Part shown: piece after piece, positions 9,401 through 17,412 of the stretch
Numbering within the stretch: the stretch's first letter is position 1
How the letters are laid out: each line of letters starts with the position of its first letter
Assembly: GCF_015354335.1 (NCBI RefSeq)
Contig: NZ_JADKYR010000001.1
Location: forward strand, 372,001-436,000
Reading direction: 5' to 3'
Source: Methylophilus sp. 13
GTDB taxonomy: Bacteria > Pseudomonadota > Gammaproteobacteria > Burkholderiales > Methylophilaceae
Length of the DNA: 64,000 nucleotides
Position numbers and translations under genes: made by a program
Notes under the pieces: model-generated
Databases searched by the model: none
What the model was told of the DNA's origin: nothing
What the model saw: only the letters and a program-made list of their open reading frames with translations

Positions 9401-12400
9401 CTGCCATCTAAAGTCACAAAAACTGGTGACTGGTTCAAAGTGTAAGCATAGTTATCGCTTGGCACACTGGTGTTGCCAGCGTTGTCTGTTGCAGTCACCG
9501 TGTAGTTATGCAAGCCTTTAGCAATATCAGTCGATGGTGTGAATGTCCAGTTACCGTTTTTGTCGGCGATAGCTGTACCAATCGCATTTTTGCCGTCATA
9601 AACAGTCACAGTGCTACCTGCTTCAGCCTTACCACTCAAAGTTGGGGTTGGGTCATCTGCTACGCCACCATTCGATACATTACCCGTCACCGCACCTACA
9701 TCATCAAAGACACTGTCTATCGTCGGCTTGTTCGGCGCTTGTGTGTCTATCGTCACTGCATAGCTGTTAGAGGTTGGCGACTCATTGCCAGCCTTGTCCG
9801 TAGACTTCGCTGTAAACGTATGTAACCCATCTACCAACGTCGTTGTTGGCGTAAAGCTCCAAGTACCATCCGCCTTCACGGTCGTTGTGCCTAATACGGT
9901 ATTGCCATCGTACACAGTGATCTGTGAACCAGCTTCACCTTTACCAGAAATCGTCGGCGTGGTGTCATCTGTCACACCAGTATTCACAACCGTGCCTTGC
10001 TTGCTACCAACATCATCTTGTACGTCGTCTATCGTAGGCGCTACCGGCGCTTTCGTATCTACATTGATCTTGTACTCTGGGGTCGCATCACTTGGCTTGC
10101 CTGCTGCGTTGATCGCAATTGCCTTGAAGCCATAAGCTCCATCAGCCAACGGCGTTTTCGGCGTAAAGCTCCAGCTACCGTTATTCACAGCAACCGTACC
10201 TTGTGAAACACCATTCAAGAACACTTCTACACTGACCGCACCCGCTGGTGCTGTACCAACAACAGTAGGCGTCGTGTCATTGGTGTCCCCACCTTGTGCA
10301 ACTGTCCCTGTAATCGGCGCAACGTCATCGTTAATCGCCGTGATCGTCGGCACGCCTACTGTACTTGTATCAATTGTGAAGTTAGTCGCTGGGGTCTTGC
10401 CACTGGTATTGCCAGCAGCATCTGTCGCCGTGACATTGATACTGTGCGGCCCATCTACCAATGGGGTCGTCGGTGTGAAGCTCCAAGTACCGTCTGGCTG
10501 CACTGTGGTCGTACCAATCGGCTGATTGTTATCGTACACAGTGATCGTAGCTCCAGGCTCGCCTGTACCACTTACCGTTGGGGTGTTGTCGTCTGTCGTA
10601 TCCCCAGTGTTGATCGCTCCAACTTTCGGGGCAACGTCATCGGTGATTTGGTTCACGTTCACCGCAGGTGGCGTGGTGTCTACTACAAATGGGAACCCAC
10701 CTGTCTTGCCACTTTCAACCCCAGCTGCACTTACTGCGGTCGCAGTAATATTGTGATTGCCTTCGCTCAATGGCTTAGTCGGTGTAAATACCCAGTCTCC
10801 CTTCGCATCAGAAGTCGTTGTGCCAATCAGTACACCATTGTCATAAACATTGATTTTCAGATTAGCTCCCGCTGTACCTACCACAGTCGGCGTCGTATCG
10901 TCTGTTGTGCTGTTCTTCTGAATCGGTCCTTGTTTTGCACCAAAGTCGTCGTCAATCCGAACAATTGATGGGTCTTGTGGCGCATTCGTGTCGACATTGA
11001 TCACGTACTTGTCACTAGGCACACTGTTGTTACCAGCAGCATCCGTAGAAACAGCCGTCAACTCTCTTGTACCGTTCAGCAATGGGCTAGAGGGCTCAAG
11101 ACTCCATGTACCATCCGCTTTTACAACGGTTGTACCAATCGCATTCTTGCCGTCATATACAGTAATAGTGGAGCCAGGCTCACCTTTACCACTGATCGTA
11201 GGCTTAGCATCATCGGTAAAGCCACCATTCGATACATTACCCGTCACCGCACCTACATCATCAAAGACACTGTCTATCGTCGGCTTGTTCGGCGCTTGTG
11301 TGTCAACTGTGAATGTAAGTGTTGAAGATTTATCACTTTCGTTACCTGCCGGGTCGGTAGCTGTAGTTGTAATTACATGCTGCCCGTCATTAAGCGCTTT
11401 AGATGGTGTCGCCGCCCACGTACCGTCTTGTTTGACTATAGCAGTCGCAATAACATTTACACCATCATATACTTTGATCAAATCACCTGGGGTTGCGCCA
11501 GAACCAGAAAAATCAGGAATATTGTCATTCGTGGTAGATTTATCAATAATATTTCCAACCACAGGCGCAAAGTCGTCGTATGCTACAAAAGCGCCTGGCG
11601 CAACTGGCGGTGTTCCATCAACAGTAAATGTTTCACTGGCTTTAATGGTGACATTACCTGCCAAATCAGTCACTTTGATTTGTGGTGTATAGGTACCATC
11701 AGGTAAATTCGCGTCTTTTAACGTCACGCTCCACACAACCTTACCCGAAGCATCGGTAGTAACAACAGCCTTGTATGTTCCACCATTGATGGTAACAATC
11801 ACAGTGTCTGTCAGCTTTTCTGTCGTACCCGTTAAGGTTGGAGCGCGGTTCTTGGTAAGGTTATCTGTTTGACTAAACCCTGTATCGTCAATGAGAGTTT
11901 CCGGCAGTTGACCGCTAATAGCTGTAGCGTCTGGGTTTACCGTATCAACAGTAAATACAAAAGGGGCAGTTGGCACACTTACATTACCTGCCGGGTCTGT
12001 CGCAGTGATCGTGGCTGTATAAGTTTGATCCTTCAATGGGACAGAAGGAAGGCCACTCCAGGTCCCATCAGCCTTCACACTAGCGGTAATTGTAACTGTC
12101 GTACCATCCGAGCCCTTAATTGTGACAGTAACAATATCACCAGGCGTTTGATTCTCGCCTTTAAACTCGGGAACGTTATCATTCGTTACGCCCCCATTGG
12201 AGATTTGCCCTACCACAGGAGCGACATCGTCAATAACTTGGTACTCATTAGGTGCTGATGGGGGAGTCGTATCGAGTACAGCAGAGTCACTCGCTGACGG
12301 CGAGGTCTGACCAGACTGATTTGTAATCGATGCTGTTACGGTTATTGTTGAGCCTTGAGGAGGCAACGGACTTACTTCTAGTGTAATCCCTCCTCGAGAA

Positions 12401-13083
12401 ATATCCAGTGCAGAAATAACAATTGCACGTGTACCATTGTTATCGGTGACATTTAAAACATCACCAGGCTCAACACCAACAGGCAATCCGATCAAGACAG
12501 TTACAAATTGCTTACCATTTAATTCGCTTTGGTTAATGAAGTTGTTGTTATCAACATCATCTTCAAGAGTCACCGAAGGAGCGGCACCAGATGGCGTTAA
12601 ATAAACAAAGTTAGGACTAAACCCTCGGCCACCATCTCCGGCCCCACCGCCAGCAGCATTGCCCCCTGTATAGTTTGCACCAGAACCATCTTGCGTTTGG
12701 ATGCGATCCAGGTTAACGAATGAGGCATTACCATCACTACCTGCTTCACCAGCAGCCGGGTTATCAAGCACCTCAGTAACATCGCGGCCTTCATTCAAGG
12801 CAGTTAAAACGGCATCAAATACGGCTTGGTTAACAGCATTTTCTGTGACATCGGATACATCAACTTGCGCAAGGTTATCCGTAATTTTGACGGTTTGCGC
12901 TTCTGCAAAATTAACAGTTTCACCATTTGCAAGTTTCACAGTAACCGCCGAGCCAGAGGCAGTAATTACTTTATCTCCTGCATGCAGCGTTTCGCCCTGT
13001 TTCAACATATGGCGACTGCCATTTGCATCCACAACAATTGCCATACCTTGAACGTTTGTAACTGTACCGATCACAGTAGCCAT
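6484..13083 (-). CDS. LapA/BapA-type giant RTX adhesin with vWA domain
   Basis: 2199 residues; a cell-surface biofilm adhesin exported by type I secretion. Residues 1-112 are a LapA-like retention module ending in PAAG at 109-112, the position and type of motif cleaved by the periplasmic protease LapG. About ten bacterial Ig-like repeats follow (about 165-1215), most opening with a DDV..G.....NGG.T.D..P pattern. Then comes a VCBS/cadherin-like stretch (about 1220-1330), a von Willebrand A domain (about 1375-1560) with the MIDAS motif DVSGS, a lectin-like region, some seven RTX nonapeptides such as GGDGNDILR (about 2008-2080), and a C-terminal type I secretion signal. There is no N-terminal signal peptide, as expected. 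Two Ig copies share an 84-bp identical stretch. Family call is firm; the ligand is unknown. Confidence 0.93.
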   Translation of the reverse strand: MATVIGTVTNVQGMAIVVDANGSRHMLKQGETLHAGDKVITASGSAVTVKLANGETVNFAEAQTVKITDNLAQVDVSDVTENAVNQAVFDAVLTALNEGRDVTEVLDNPAAGEAGSDGNASFVNLDRIQTQDGSGANYTGGNAAGGGAGDGGRGFSPNFVYLTPSGAAPSVTLEDDVDNNNFINQSELNGKQFVTVLIGLPVGVEPGDVLNVTDNNGTRAIVISALDISRGGITLEVSPLPPQGSTITVTASITNQSGQTSPSASDSAVLDTTPPSAPNEYQVIDDVAPVVGQISNGGVTNDNVPEFKGENQTPGDIVTVTIKGSDGTTVTITASVKADGTWSGLPSVPLKDQTYTATITATDPAGNVSVPTAPFVFTVDTVNPDATAISGQLPETLIDDTGFSQTDNLTKNRAPTLTGTTEKLTDTVIVTINGGTYKAVVTTDASGKVVWSVTLKDANLPDGTYTPQIKVTDLAGNVTIKASETFTVDGTPPVAPGAFVAYDDFAPVVGNIIDKSTTNDNIPDFSGSGATPGDLIKVYDGVNVIATAIVKQDGTWAATPSKALNDGQHVITTTATDPAGNESDKSSTLTFTVDTQAPNKPTIDSVFDDVGAVTGNVSNGGFTDDAKPTISGKGEPGSTITVYDGKNAIGTTVVKADGTWSLEPSSPLLNGTRELTAVSTDAAGNNSVPSDKYVINVDTNAPQDPSIVRIDDDFGAKQGPIQKNSTTDDTTPTVVGTAGANLKINVYDNGVLIGTTTSDAKGDWVFTPTKPLSEGNHNITATAVSAAGVESGKTGGFPFVVDTTPPAVNVNQITDDVAPKVGAINTGDTTDDNTPTVSGTGEPGATITVYDNNQPIGTTTVQPDGTWSFTPTTPLVDGPHSINVTATDAAGNTSGKTPATNFTIDTSTVGVPTITAINDDVAPITGTVAQGGDTNDTTPTVVGTAPAGAVSVEVFLNGVSQGTVAVNNGSWSFTPKTPLADGAYGFKAIAINAAGKPSDATPEYKINVDTKAPVAPTIDDVQDDVGSKQGTVVNTGVTDDTTPTISGKGEAGSQITVYDGNTVLGTTTVKADGTWSFTPTTTLVDGLHTFTAKSTDKAGNESPTSNSYAVTIDTQAPNKPTIDSVFDDVGAVTGNVSNGGVADDPTPTLSGKAEAGSTVTVYDGKNAIGTAIADKNGNWTFTPSTDIAKGLHNYTVTATDNAGNTSVPSDNYAYTLNQSPVFVTLDGSASVSEDGLPSGILDPGEPSNIIASGDLGISDPNGDLQSVTLTAPTQTYTSGGVAITWAGSNTGTLIGSANGQEILRISIDNSGKYAVKLSGPLDHPAQGEDTLALKFGVNAKDSDTTTTGSITVNVVDDAPIATNQTVTAQGDKGTNIMFTIDVSGSMATLDGINGTSRLASEVKSINTLLDQYASLGGDVRVMIVTFSDGYYQKTPTWVTISEAKQVLASLQTLSGTNYDAALDGSKTAFNSVGKISGGQNIGYFFSDGEPNSGREVGDSDRQAWEAFLKANNINEYAIGVGSSVSATQVANSMNQVAYNGSTGTDTNAIQVSNFAQLDAVLSQTVPTPVVGSLTSGGGFGADGGYVKSVAIEGTTYTFDAKTGSIAVAGTNNSSYNATTHQLTVVTKAGTFVVDMDDGKYAFTPGQTKVTLINTTFDANGSSQQTPVPLGWYTDNKSGTIEIMPSTIYGLSASYGNVLEIENYNGDGNLYTYINPSKDAVVTLSFDYAARAGHTSGVDSAIQVIVNGKVIDTVNTGSLNMSTFSYSFTGTGSQMRVEFKSVDTNSTGGLLDNIKITTSSTTQPADSTKVTYTLSDKDGDTSTADLTVNVAKNNTYTPTPQVAPDVSTAVGAAGLITLPGLLNVDLLDFSSRQNFTASDANNNITNVNIAFNAGIGVIIGSTLMSYSQAVANELGLKVSYTESSGFLGLIGANGKLVVTAADGGTIDNLALNEFLSTVKVNPQLLGVNVLENFTITATDSTGLQDSASASNLLNLSLLSSNNTTPILGGGAGDDIVNGTSGNDIIYGYAGKDTLNGGDGNDILRGGAGDDKLNGGNGNDILIGGKGNDTLTGGAGVDVFKWDQGDDGAAGSPALDTIKDFNKAAVSQGGDVLDIRDLLQGENPTNLVNYMHFEKSGSDTIIHISSNGGFANDAHNVSGAFSSGQETQTIVVAGVDLTNGQTSDAAVIANLLTQQNIVVDH
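9664..9747. repeat. 84-bp direct repeat within the adhesin gene, copy A
   Basis: Identical base for base to 11221-11304. It encodes the boundary between two Ig-like domains (APNKPTIDSVFDDVGAVTGN on the minus strand). The copies are 1557 bp apart, exactly 519 codons, so recombination between them would keep the frame. Confidence 0.95.
11221..11304. repeat. 84-bp direct repeat within the adhesin gene, copy B
   Basis: Second exact copy of the 9664-9747 repeat. Flanking bases diverge at once on both sides, which suggests recent domain duplication or gene conversion limited to this segment. Confidence 0.95.
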
Positions 13084-13227
13084 TTTTTCCTCACTTTAAG
13101 TTGAGACAATTTTGATAGTCTCGTATTAAACGCGAGTAAACAATGAAAATCTATTGTACTAAAGTACAGTATGAAACTCGGGATATAAAACGCTTAAGTA
13201 ATTTAAAAGTCATAACGCGTAGAGATA

Positions 13228-13258
13228 TAAAAAAAGCGGAGTCAAATGACTCCGCTTT
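13228..13258 (-). terminator. Rho-independent terminator after the TolC-OmpA gene
   Basis: Minus-strand stem AAAGCGGAGTCA with TGACTCCGCTTT, two-base loop, then a T run. It lies 31 nt past the stop codon of the TolC-OmpA gene, so the adhesin gene should have its own promoter in the AT-rich 13084-13227 gap. Confidence 0.88.
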
Positions 13259-13288
13259 CATTTAAACAACTTAATCGTCTTGGAATAG

Positions 13289-15097
13289 TTACTCAACAGC
13301 CTGGAAACGAATAATTTCTACACGACGGTTGGCATCGTTACCTTCAACTGGATCGTTTTCAGCAATCGGCTGTGAGAAACCATAGCCCTTAACAACCAGA
13401 CGCTTAGCATCAGTGCCTTTTTTGATCAGATAGTCGGCAACAGCTTTTGCACGTTTTTCAGACAACAGCAGATTGTACTTTTCTTTGGAAGTACTACGCT
13501 TGTCCGTGTGGCCAGCAATCTCAACCTTGTCGTTGCCCCACTCTTTGACAATATCATTCACAATATCCAGGTCGGCATAGGACTCTGGCAAGATAATCGC
13601 ACTATTAGCCTGGAACAGAATGCGTGGCGTAAATTTCATGGTCGCCTTTTCTTGCGCTTTAGGCTTAAAGGCTTCACCACTACCTTCCCATGGTTTGGCA
13701 TTTGCCAGCAATGCTGCTTTATCGGGCACGATTTGCTCAGGCACTACTGCTTTACACACATTCTCGCGATCCATGTATTCTTCACGAGGATAATCACCCA
13801 CATCTGTGCGTGTAACGCCGAGTTTGCTCAGCAACAAGCCTTGACCTGCATACGTTTTTGCATAGGCCGTATTCAAATCCATTTCCGCAATAGTGAAGTT
13901 ACGACGTGACTGGAAGTATTCGTTTTCAGTATCCAGCAAGTCAAGCAAGGTACGCTGGCCGATTTCGTATTGCTTGCGATAAGCCAAGCGCGCATTTTCA
14001 ATCGAATCCTGATGCTGTTTGCGGTAAGCCACTTGCTCAGTCAGTTGCTTAATGCTGTTGTAAGAAATTGCAACCAGTTGGCGGGTATCAATACACGCTT
14101 TGTCTCGCAAGTCGTGTGAGCGGTTCAGGGTTTCAACCGCGGAGTCCAGATTGGATTTATCCGTAAAGCCGTTGAAAATATTCCAGCTCGCAGTTACTTC
14201 CAGCGTATCGGCAGCTAAAGTACTGAGTCTACTTTTATCGTTGACGTCAATAATTTTACGGCCTTGCAAATCAACACGCGGCATAAAGGCAGCTTTACGA
14301 CCGGAAACAGATTTTTCAACCGCAATAATATTTTCGATCGCAGCCAGAACGTTCGGGTTTTGCTTGTAAGCAGCATCTAACACCTGATCAGCTGAAGGAG
14401 CAAGACCATCGCCCGTCATCATCACTTCATTCAGATTCTCCGGCGGCAACTCACCTACCAGACGCTGAAAGCGCGCAGAAACATCATACAAATTATTTGT
14501 TTCCGTCACCAGATTAGCCTCGGCCAAAGCAAGACGCCCTGTTGCTTGCTCAAGGTCAACCTTCTTACCTACGCCTGCATCTACACGAGACTTGATCTTA
14601 TCGAAGACTTGCTTGTGCACAACAAAGTTATCCTGAGCATAAGAAACCAAGCGGCGGTAACGGATCAAATCGTAGTAAGCCGTGGCGGTATCTAACGCTA
14701 CTGCCTGCATCTGCCCTTGCAACTCGTAGAAACGTGACTTAGCCACATGGTCCAGACGACCGACTTCTGATGGCGTCGCCAGGCCATCAAAAATCATTTG
14801 ACGCAGAGTCAGGGTGGATTGCTGGTTTGGAGAGTAGGTATTGCTTACATTAGGGGTCAGGCGCTCCTGATTTCTGAACACCTGATCTACAGTCACGTTC
14901 GGCAGATATTTGCCTTTGGCCGCAGACTCATCCAGTTCTGCTGACTTAAATGCATGAAAGCTCGCTTGAACTTCTGGGTTCTCTGATACTGCTTTCTCGA
15001 TAATTTTTTCGAGACTTTCAGGACTCGCCGCCCATGCCAACGAAGAATAAGAGAACACGCCCACGAGGAGCGCTGAGGCAATTTTTTTTAGTTTCAT
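13289..15097 (-). CDS. TolC-family outer membrane channel fused to a C-terminal OmpA domain
   Basis: 602 residues. A signal peptide (1-23, ending SSLAWA) is followed by the two-repeat outer-membrane efflux fold (about 28-425), rich in coiled-coil helices with the typical segment RTLLDLLDTENEY. In place of an ordinary end there is a linker (about 430-484) and an OmpA-like peptidoglycan-binding domain (about 485-602) with AGHTDKRST, LSEKRAKAVADYLIKKG and ANRRVEI. It would be the LapE-type exit channel for the adhesin, additionally anchored to the cell wall. It lies between the adhesin and its secretion genes. TolC proteins usually lack this domain, so the fusion is notable; both halves are intact in one frame. 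Confidence 0.9.
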   Translation of the reverse strand: MKLKKIASALLVGVFSYSSLAWAASPESLEKIIEKAVSENPEVQASFHAFKSAELDESAAKGKYLPNVTVDQVFRNQERLTPNVSNTYSPNQQSTLTLRQMIFDGLATPSEVGRLDHVAKSRFYELQGQMQAVALDTATAYYDLIRYRRLVSYAQDNFVVHKQVFDKIKSRVDAGVGKKVDLEQATGRLALAEANLVTETNNLYDVSARFQRLVGELPPENLNEVMMTGDGLAPSADQVLDAAYKQNPNVLAAIENIIAVEKSVSGRKAAFMPRVDLQGRKIIDVNDKSRLSTLAADTLEVTASWNIFNGFTDKSNLDSAVETLNRSHDLRDKACIDTRQLVAISYNSIKQLTEQVAYRKQHQDSIENARLAYRKQYEIGQRTLLDLLDTENEYFQSRRNFTIAEMDLNTAYAKTYAGQGLLLSKLGVTRTDVGDYPREEYMDRENVCKAVVPEQIVPDKAALLANAKPWEGSGEAFKPKAQEKATMKFTPRILFQANSAIILPESYADLDIVNDIVKEWGNDKVEIAGHTDKRSTSKEKYNLLLSEKRAKAVADYLIKKGTDAKRLVVKGYGFSQPIAENDPVEGNDANRRVEIIRFQAVE

Positions 15098-15270
15098 TTG
15101 CAGACTCTTAACAAGTTATAAAGATTCATCCAAAATCAGTATAACCACGGAACTAAGCCTGCACAAGAGTGGTCACCGCAATAAACCACAAACTTTTTGA
15201 TAAATTTAGTGTAATTAGTCAAAAAAATGGAATTGATGCAATATAAAAACTCAAAAAAACCTTCATATAT

Positions 15271-15297
15271 TCATATATTTACACGATAAATATATGA
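15271..15297. promoter_or_regulatory. AT-rich 11-bp inverted repeat upstream of the TolC-OmpA gene
   Basis: TCATATATTTA, five bases, TAAATATATGA: a perfect inverted repeat in the 220-bp gap between the LuxR gene and the channel gene, about 175 bp upstream of the channel start. It could be an operator, perhaps for the neighbouring LuxR protein, or part of a weak terminator. No U-tract supports the latter well. Confidence 0.4.
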
Positions 15298-15317
15298 GTT
15301 AACTTATTTATTACACG

Positions 15318-15992
15318 TTAATTTAGTTGAGATTTATTTAAGCTGGGATTTTTAATGCCCACATTACCGGCAAAATGTCCCGGCGTGGACTGCCCCTGCA
15401 GAACCAAAGCCAAATGCAACCGGTCGCGCACCTTAAGCGTATCAAAGACAGAAGTAAGATGTGCCTTAACCGTACGCTCGGAGATGGCCAGTAAGCGGGC
15501 AATCTCTTTATTACTACTTCCTTTAGCGGCCTCTAACGCCACCTCTCGCTCACGCTTGGTCAAATTCTCCAGAATATCCTCTGGCAGAGCTGACGTGGCT
15601 TTGCCACCGGTTGTGAGGCTGATCAGATGCTTGAGTACATCACGTCCCAGCCATACCCCGCCTTGCGAAACCACACTAGAAACCTCTTTGAGCACATTTG
15701 GATGTGCATACGCATGCAAATAGCCAACCGCCCCTGACTCCAGTGCCTGCATGGCTTCAACTTGCTCGGGGTTATTGGAGAGGACGATGACTTTGGCGGC
15801 AGGCAACACGCGAAGAATGTGTTGCACAGATTGACGCCAAAGGCTGCCCTGCTCTAGTTGCGCATGCACCCAAATGATGGGTGCCCCTACAATATCTGCA
15901 GAAATCACATCAGAAATGAGGGTTGATTGAGGAAAGGCCTTTTGCCAGGACTCGATTGCGTTTTTGAGGGTCGTGATAAATATATGCTTCAT
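15318..15992 (-). CDS. LuxR/NarL-family regulator with pseudo-receiver
   Basis: 224 residues. The N-terminal 120 residues have the length and hydrophobic pattern of a receiver domain, but the phospho-acceptor Asp is missing (IIWVHAQLEQG occupies the beta-3 site), the acidic pair near residue 10 is absent, and the conserved Lys is replaced in GYLHAYAH. The C-terminal LuxR helix-turn-helix is intact: LTKREREVALEAAKGSSNKEIA then ISERTVKAHLTSVFDTL (residues about 143-190). It starts 5 nt after the HlyD-like gene and is probably a dedicated regulator of the adhesion genes. Control by phosphorylation looks unlikely; protein or ligand binding is an inference. Confidence 0.85.
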   Translation of the reverse strand: MKHIFITTLKNAIESWQKAFPQSTLISDVISADIVGAPIIWVHAQLEQGSLWRQSVQHILRVLPAAKVIVLSNNPEQVEAMQALESGAVGYLHAYAHPNVLKEVSSVVSQGGVWLGRDVLKHLISLTTGGKATSALPEDILENLTKREREVALEAAKGSSNKEIARLLAISERTVKAHLTSVFDTLKVRDRLHLALVLQGQSTPGHFAGNVGIKNPSLNKSQLN

Positions 15993-15997
15993 AGTTT

Positions 15998-17410
15998 TTA
16001 GCGCTCTGTCAATGCGTACGATTTAGCTTTTAACACTGGTTTTAATAAATAAGACAGCACCGTTTTTTTACCTGTGAGGATATCTACCTGTGCCACCATC
16101 CCCGGAATAATCGGCAGATGGTCGCCAAGATTATTCTTGGTTGTCCTCACTTTAACGACATAATATGCATTACCTTTATCGTCTATCGTGGAATCTGCAG
16201 CAATATCTTCCACAACACCATCCAAACTACCATAGATAGTGTAATCGTAGGCCGTGAGTTTGACCACTGCCGGCTGTTGCGGCCGGATAAAGGCGATATC
16301 CTTGGTTTGTACTTTGGTTTCAATCACCAGTGCATCATCGCCTGGCACAATCTCCATCACTTCTTTACCAGGCTGAATGACGCCGCCTACCGTATTGTAG
16401 TAAAGCTTGCTGATTTTGCCGTTCACCGGCGAAGTCAGTGTCGACTGTTTTACTTTATCTGAAAGCGCTACACTGGATTGTGTCAGACTGTTGATTTTGG
16501 CAGTCGTCTCATTCAAATCTGTGCGGACTTTGCTCATGAAGGATTGTTGTGCTTCAGAAACCTTGCGGCGCGCTTCTGAAATCGCGGCGGTCAATCGTGA
16601 CATCTGTGCCGATGCCTGATCAATATCCCCTTTGGCACGGTTTGCATCACGCTCCAAGCGCAAAATCTCAATCTCCGAAACCGCTCCACTACTGAGTAAA
16701 GGGCGATTGGCAGCGAGCTCTTTACTGGTAGACTCATACGTCTTGATCGCCACTTCTTTCTTAAACTGCACTTCCGATAGTTCACGTTCACGTTGCGATA
16801 GTTGGTCACGTGCAATATTGATTTGCGAATTCAACTCATCTCTGGCAGCGTTAAATAGCTGCAGCTCTTGCAAATAGGTATCAGGCGCTTTTTCTTGCAC
16901 CTCACTGGGCGGGTTAAAGCTACCACCATTCGCCAATGCCTTCAGTCGCGCCTCTTTGGCCGTCAAAGAAAGGTACTGACTCTCGTTTTCCTTGAGGGAG
17001 GAGATCGCCCGCGTTTCATCAATCTTGATCAAGGGTTGACCGCGTTTAACCGTATCCCCCAGCTGTACCATGATGTCAGTCACAATCCCACCATCCAGCG
17101 ATTGCACAACCTGCACCTGACGCGACGGAATCACACGCCCCTCGCCACGGGTCACCTCATCAACCTTGGCAATGCCGGCCCAAACCAGCAAAACTACCAA
17201 GATCCCGAGGATAGAATACATGATCAGCTTGGCATGCAGCATGGTGTCTTCAACCATCACATCATGCGCCTGCTCCACCCAGGTGCGCGATTCCGCTGTC
17301 TCGGTTTTGACAATTCTATCCACCAGCGCGTGTACAGGCTTACCCAGGCGCACCCAAATACTGTCTGGTTTGGTAATCTGACCAATTTGATCGTATATTT
17401 TTTTTGCCAT
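15998..17410 (-). CDS. HlyD-family membrane fusion protein (LapC-like)
   Basis: 470 residues; the periplasmic adaptor between the ABC exporter and the outer-membrane channel. A cytoplasmic N-terminus is followed by one membrane helix (about 64-82, SILGILVVLLVWAGIAKV). The adaptor head starts with GEGRVIPSRQVQVVQSLDGG, then long alpha-hairpin coiled coils (about 130-320), and the HlyD C-terminal signature region with PVNGKISKLYYNTVGG and PGKEVMEIVP (about 325-365). It begins 2 nt after the ABC gene stop, a tight translational couple. Length matches type I secretion adaptors. Confidence 0.93.
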   Translation of the reverse strand: MAKKIYDQIGQITKPDSIWVRLGKPVHALVDRIVKTETAESRTWVEQAHDVMVEDTMLHAKLIMYSILGILVVLLVWAGIAKVDEVTRGEGRVIPSRQVQVVQSLDGGIVTDIMVQLGDTVKRGQPLIKIDETRAISSLKENESQYLSLTAKEARLKALANGGSFNPPSEVQEKAPDTYLQELQLFNAARDELNSQINIARDQLSQRERELSEVQFKKEVAIKTYESTSKELAANRPLLSSGAVSEIEILRLERDANRAKGDIDQASAQMSRLTAAISEARRKVSEAQQSFMSKVRTDLNETTAKINSLTQSSVALSDKVKQSTLTSPVNGKISKLYYNTVGGVIQPGKEVMEIVPGDDALVIETKVQTKDIAFIRPQQPAVVKLTAYDYTIYGSLDGVVEDIAADSTIDDKGNAYYVVKVRTTKNNLGDHLPIIPGMVAQVDILTGKKTVLSYLLKPVLKAKSYALTER

Positions 17411-17412
17411 GA

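Noticed and set aside
10294-11692. Long plus-strand open frames (about 220-230 codons) antisense to the adhesin gene.
   Set aside because: They arise from the repeated, stop-poor composition of the Ig-domain repeats. They have no ribosome sites, their peptide content is odd, and they lie wholly inside a well-supported gene.
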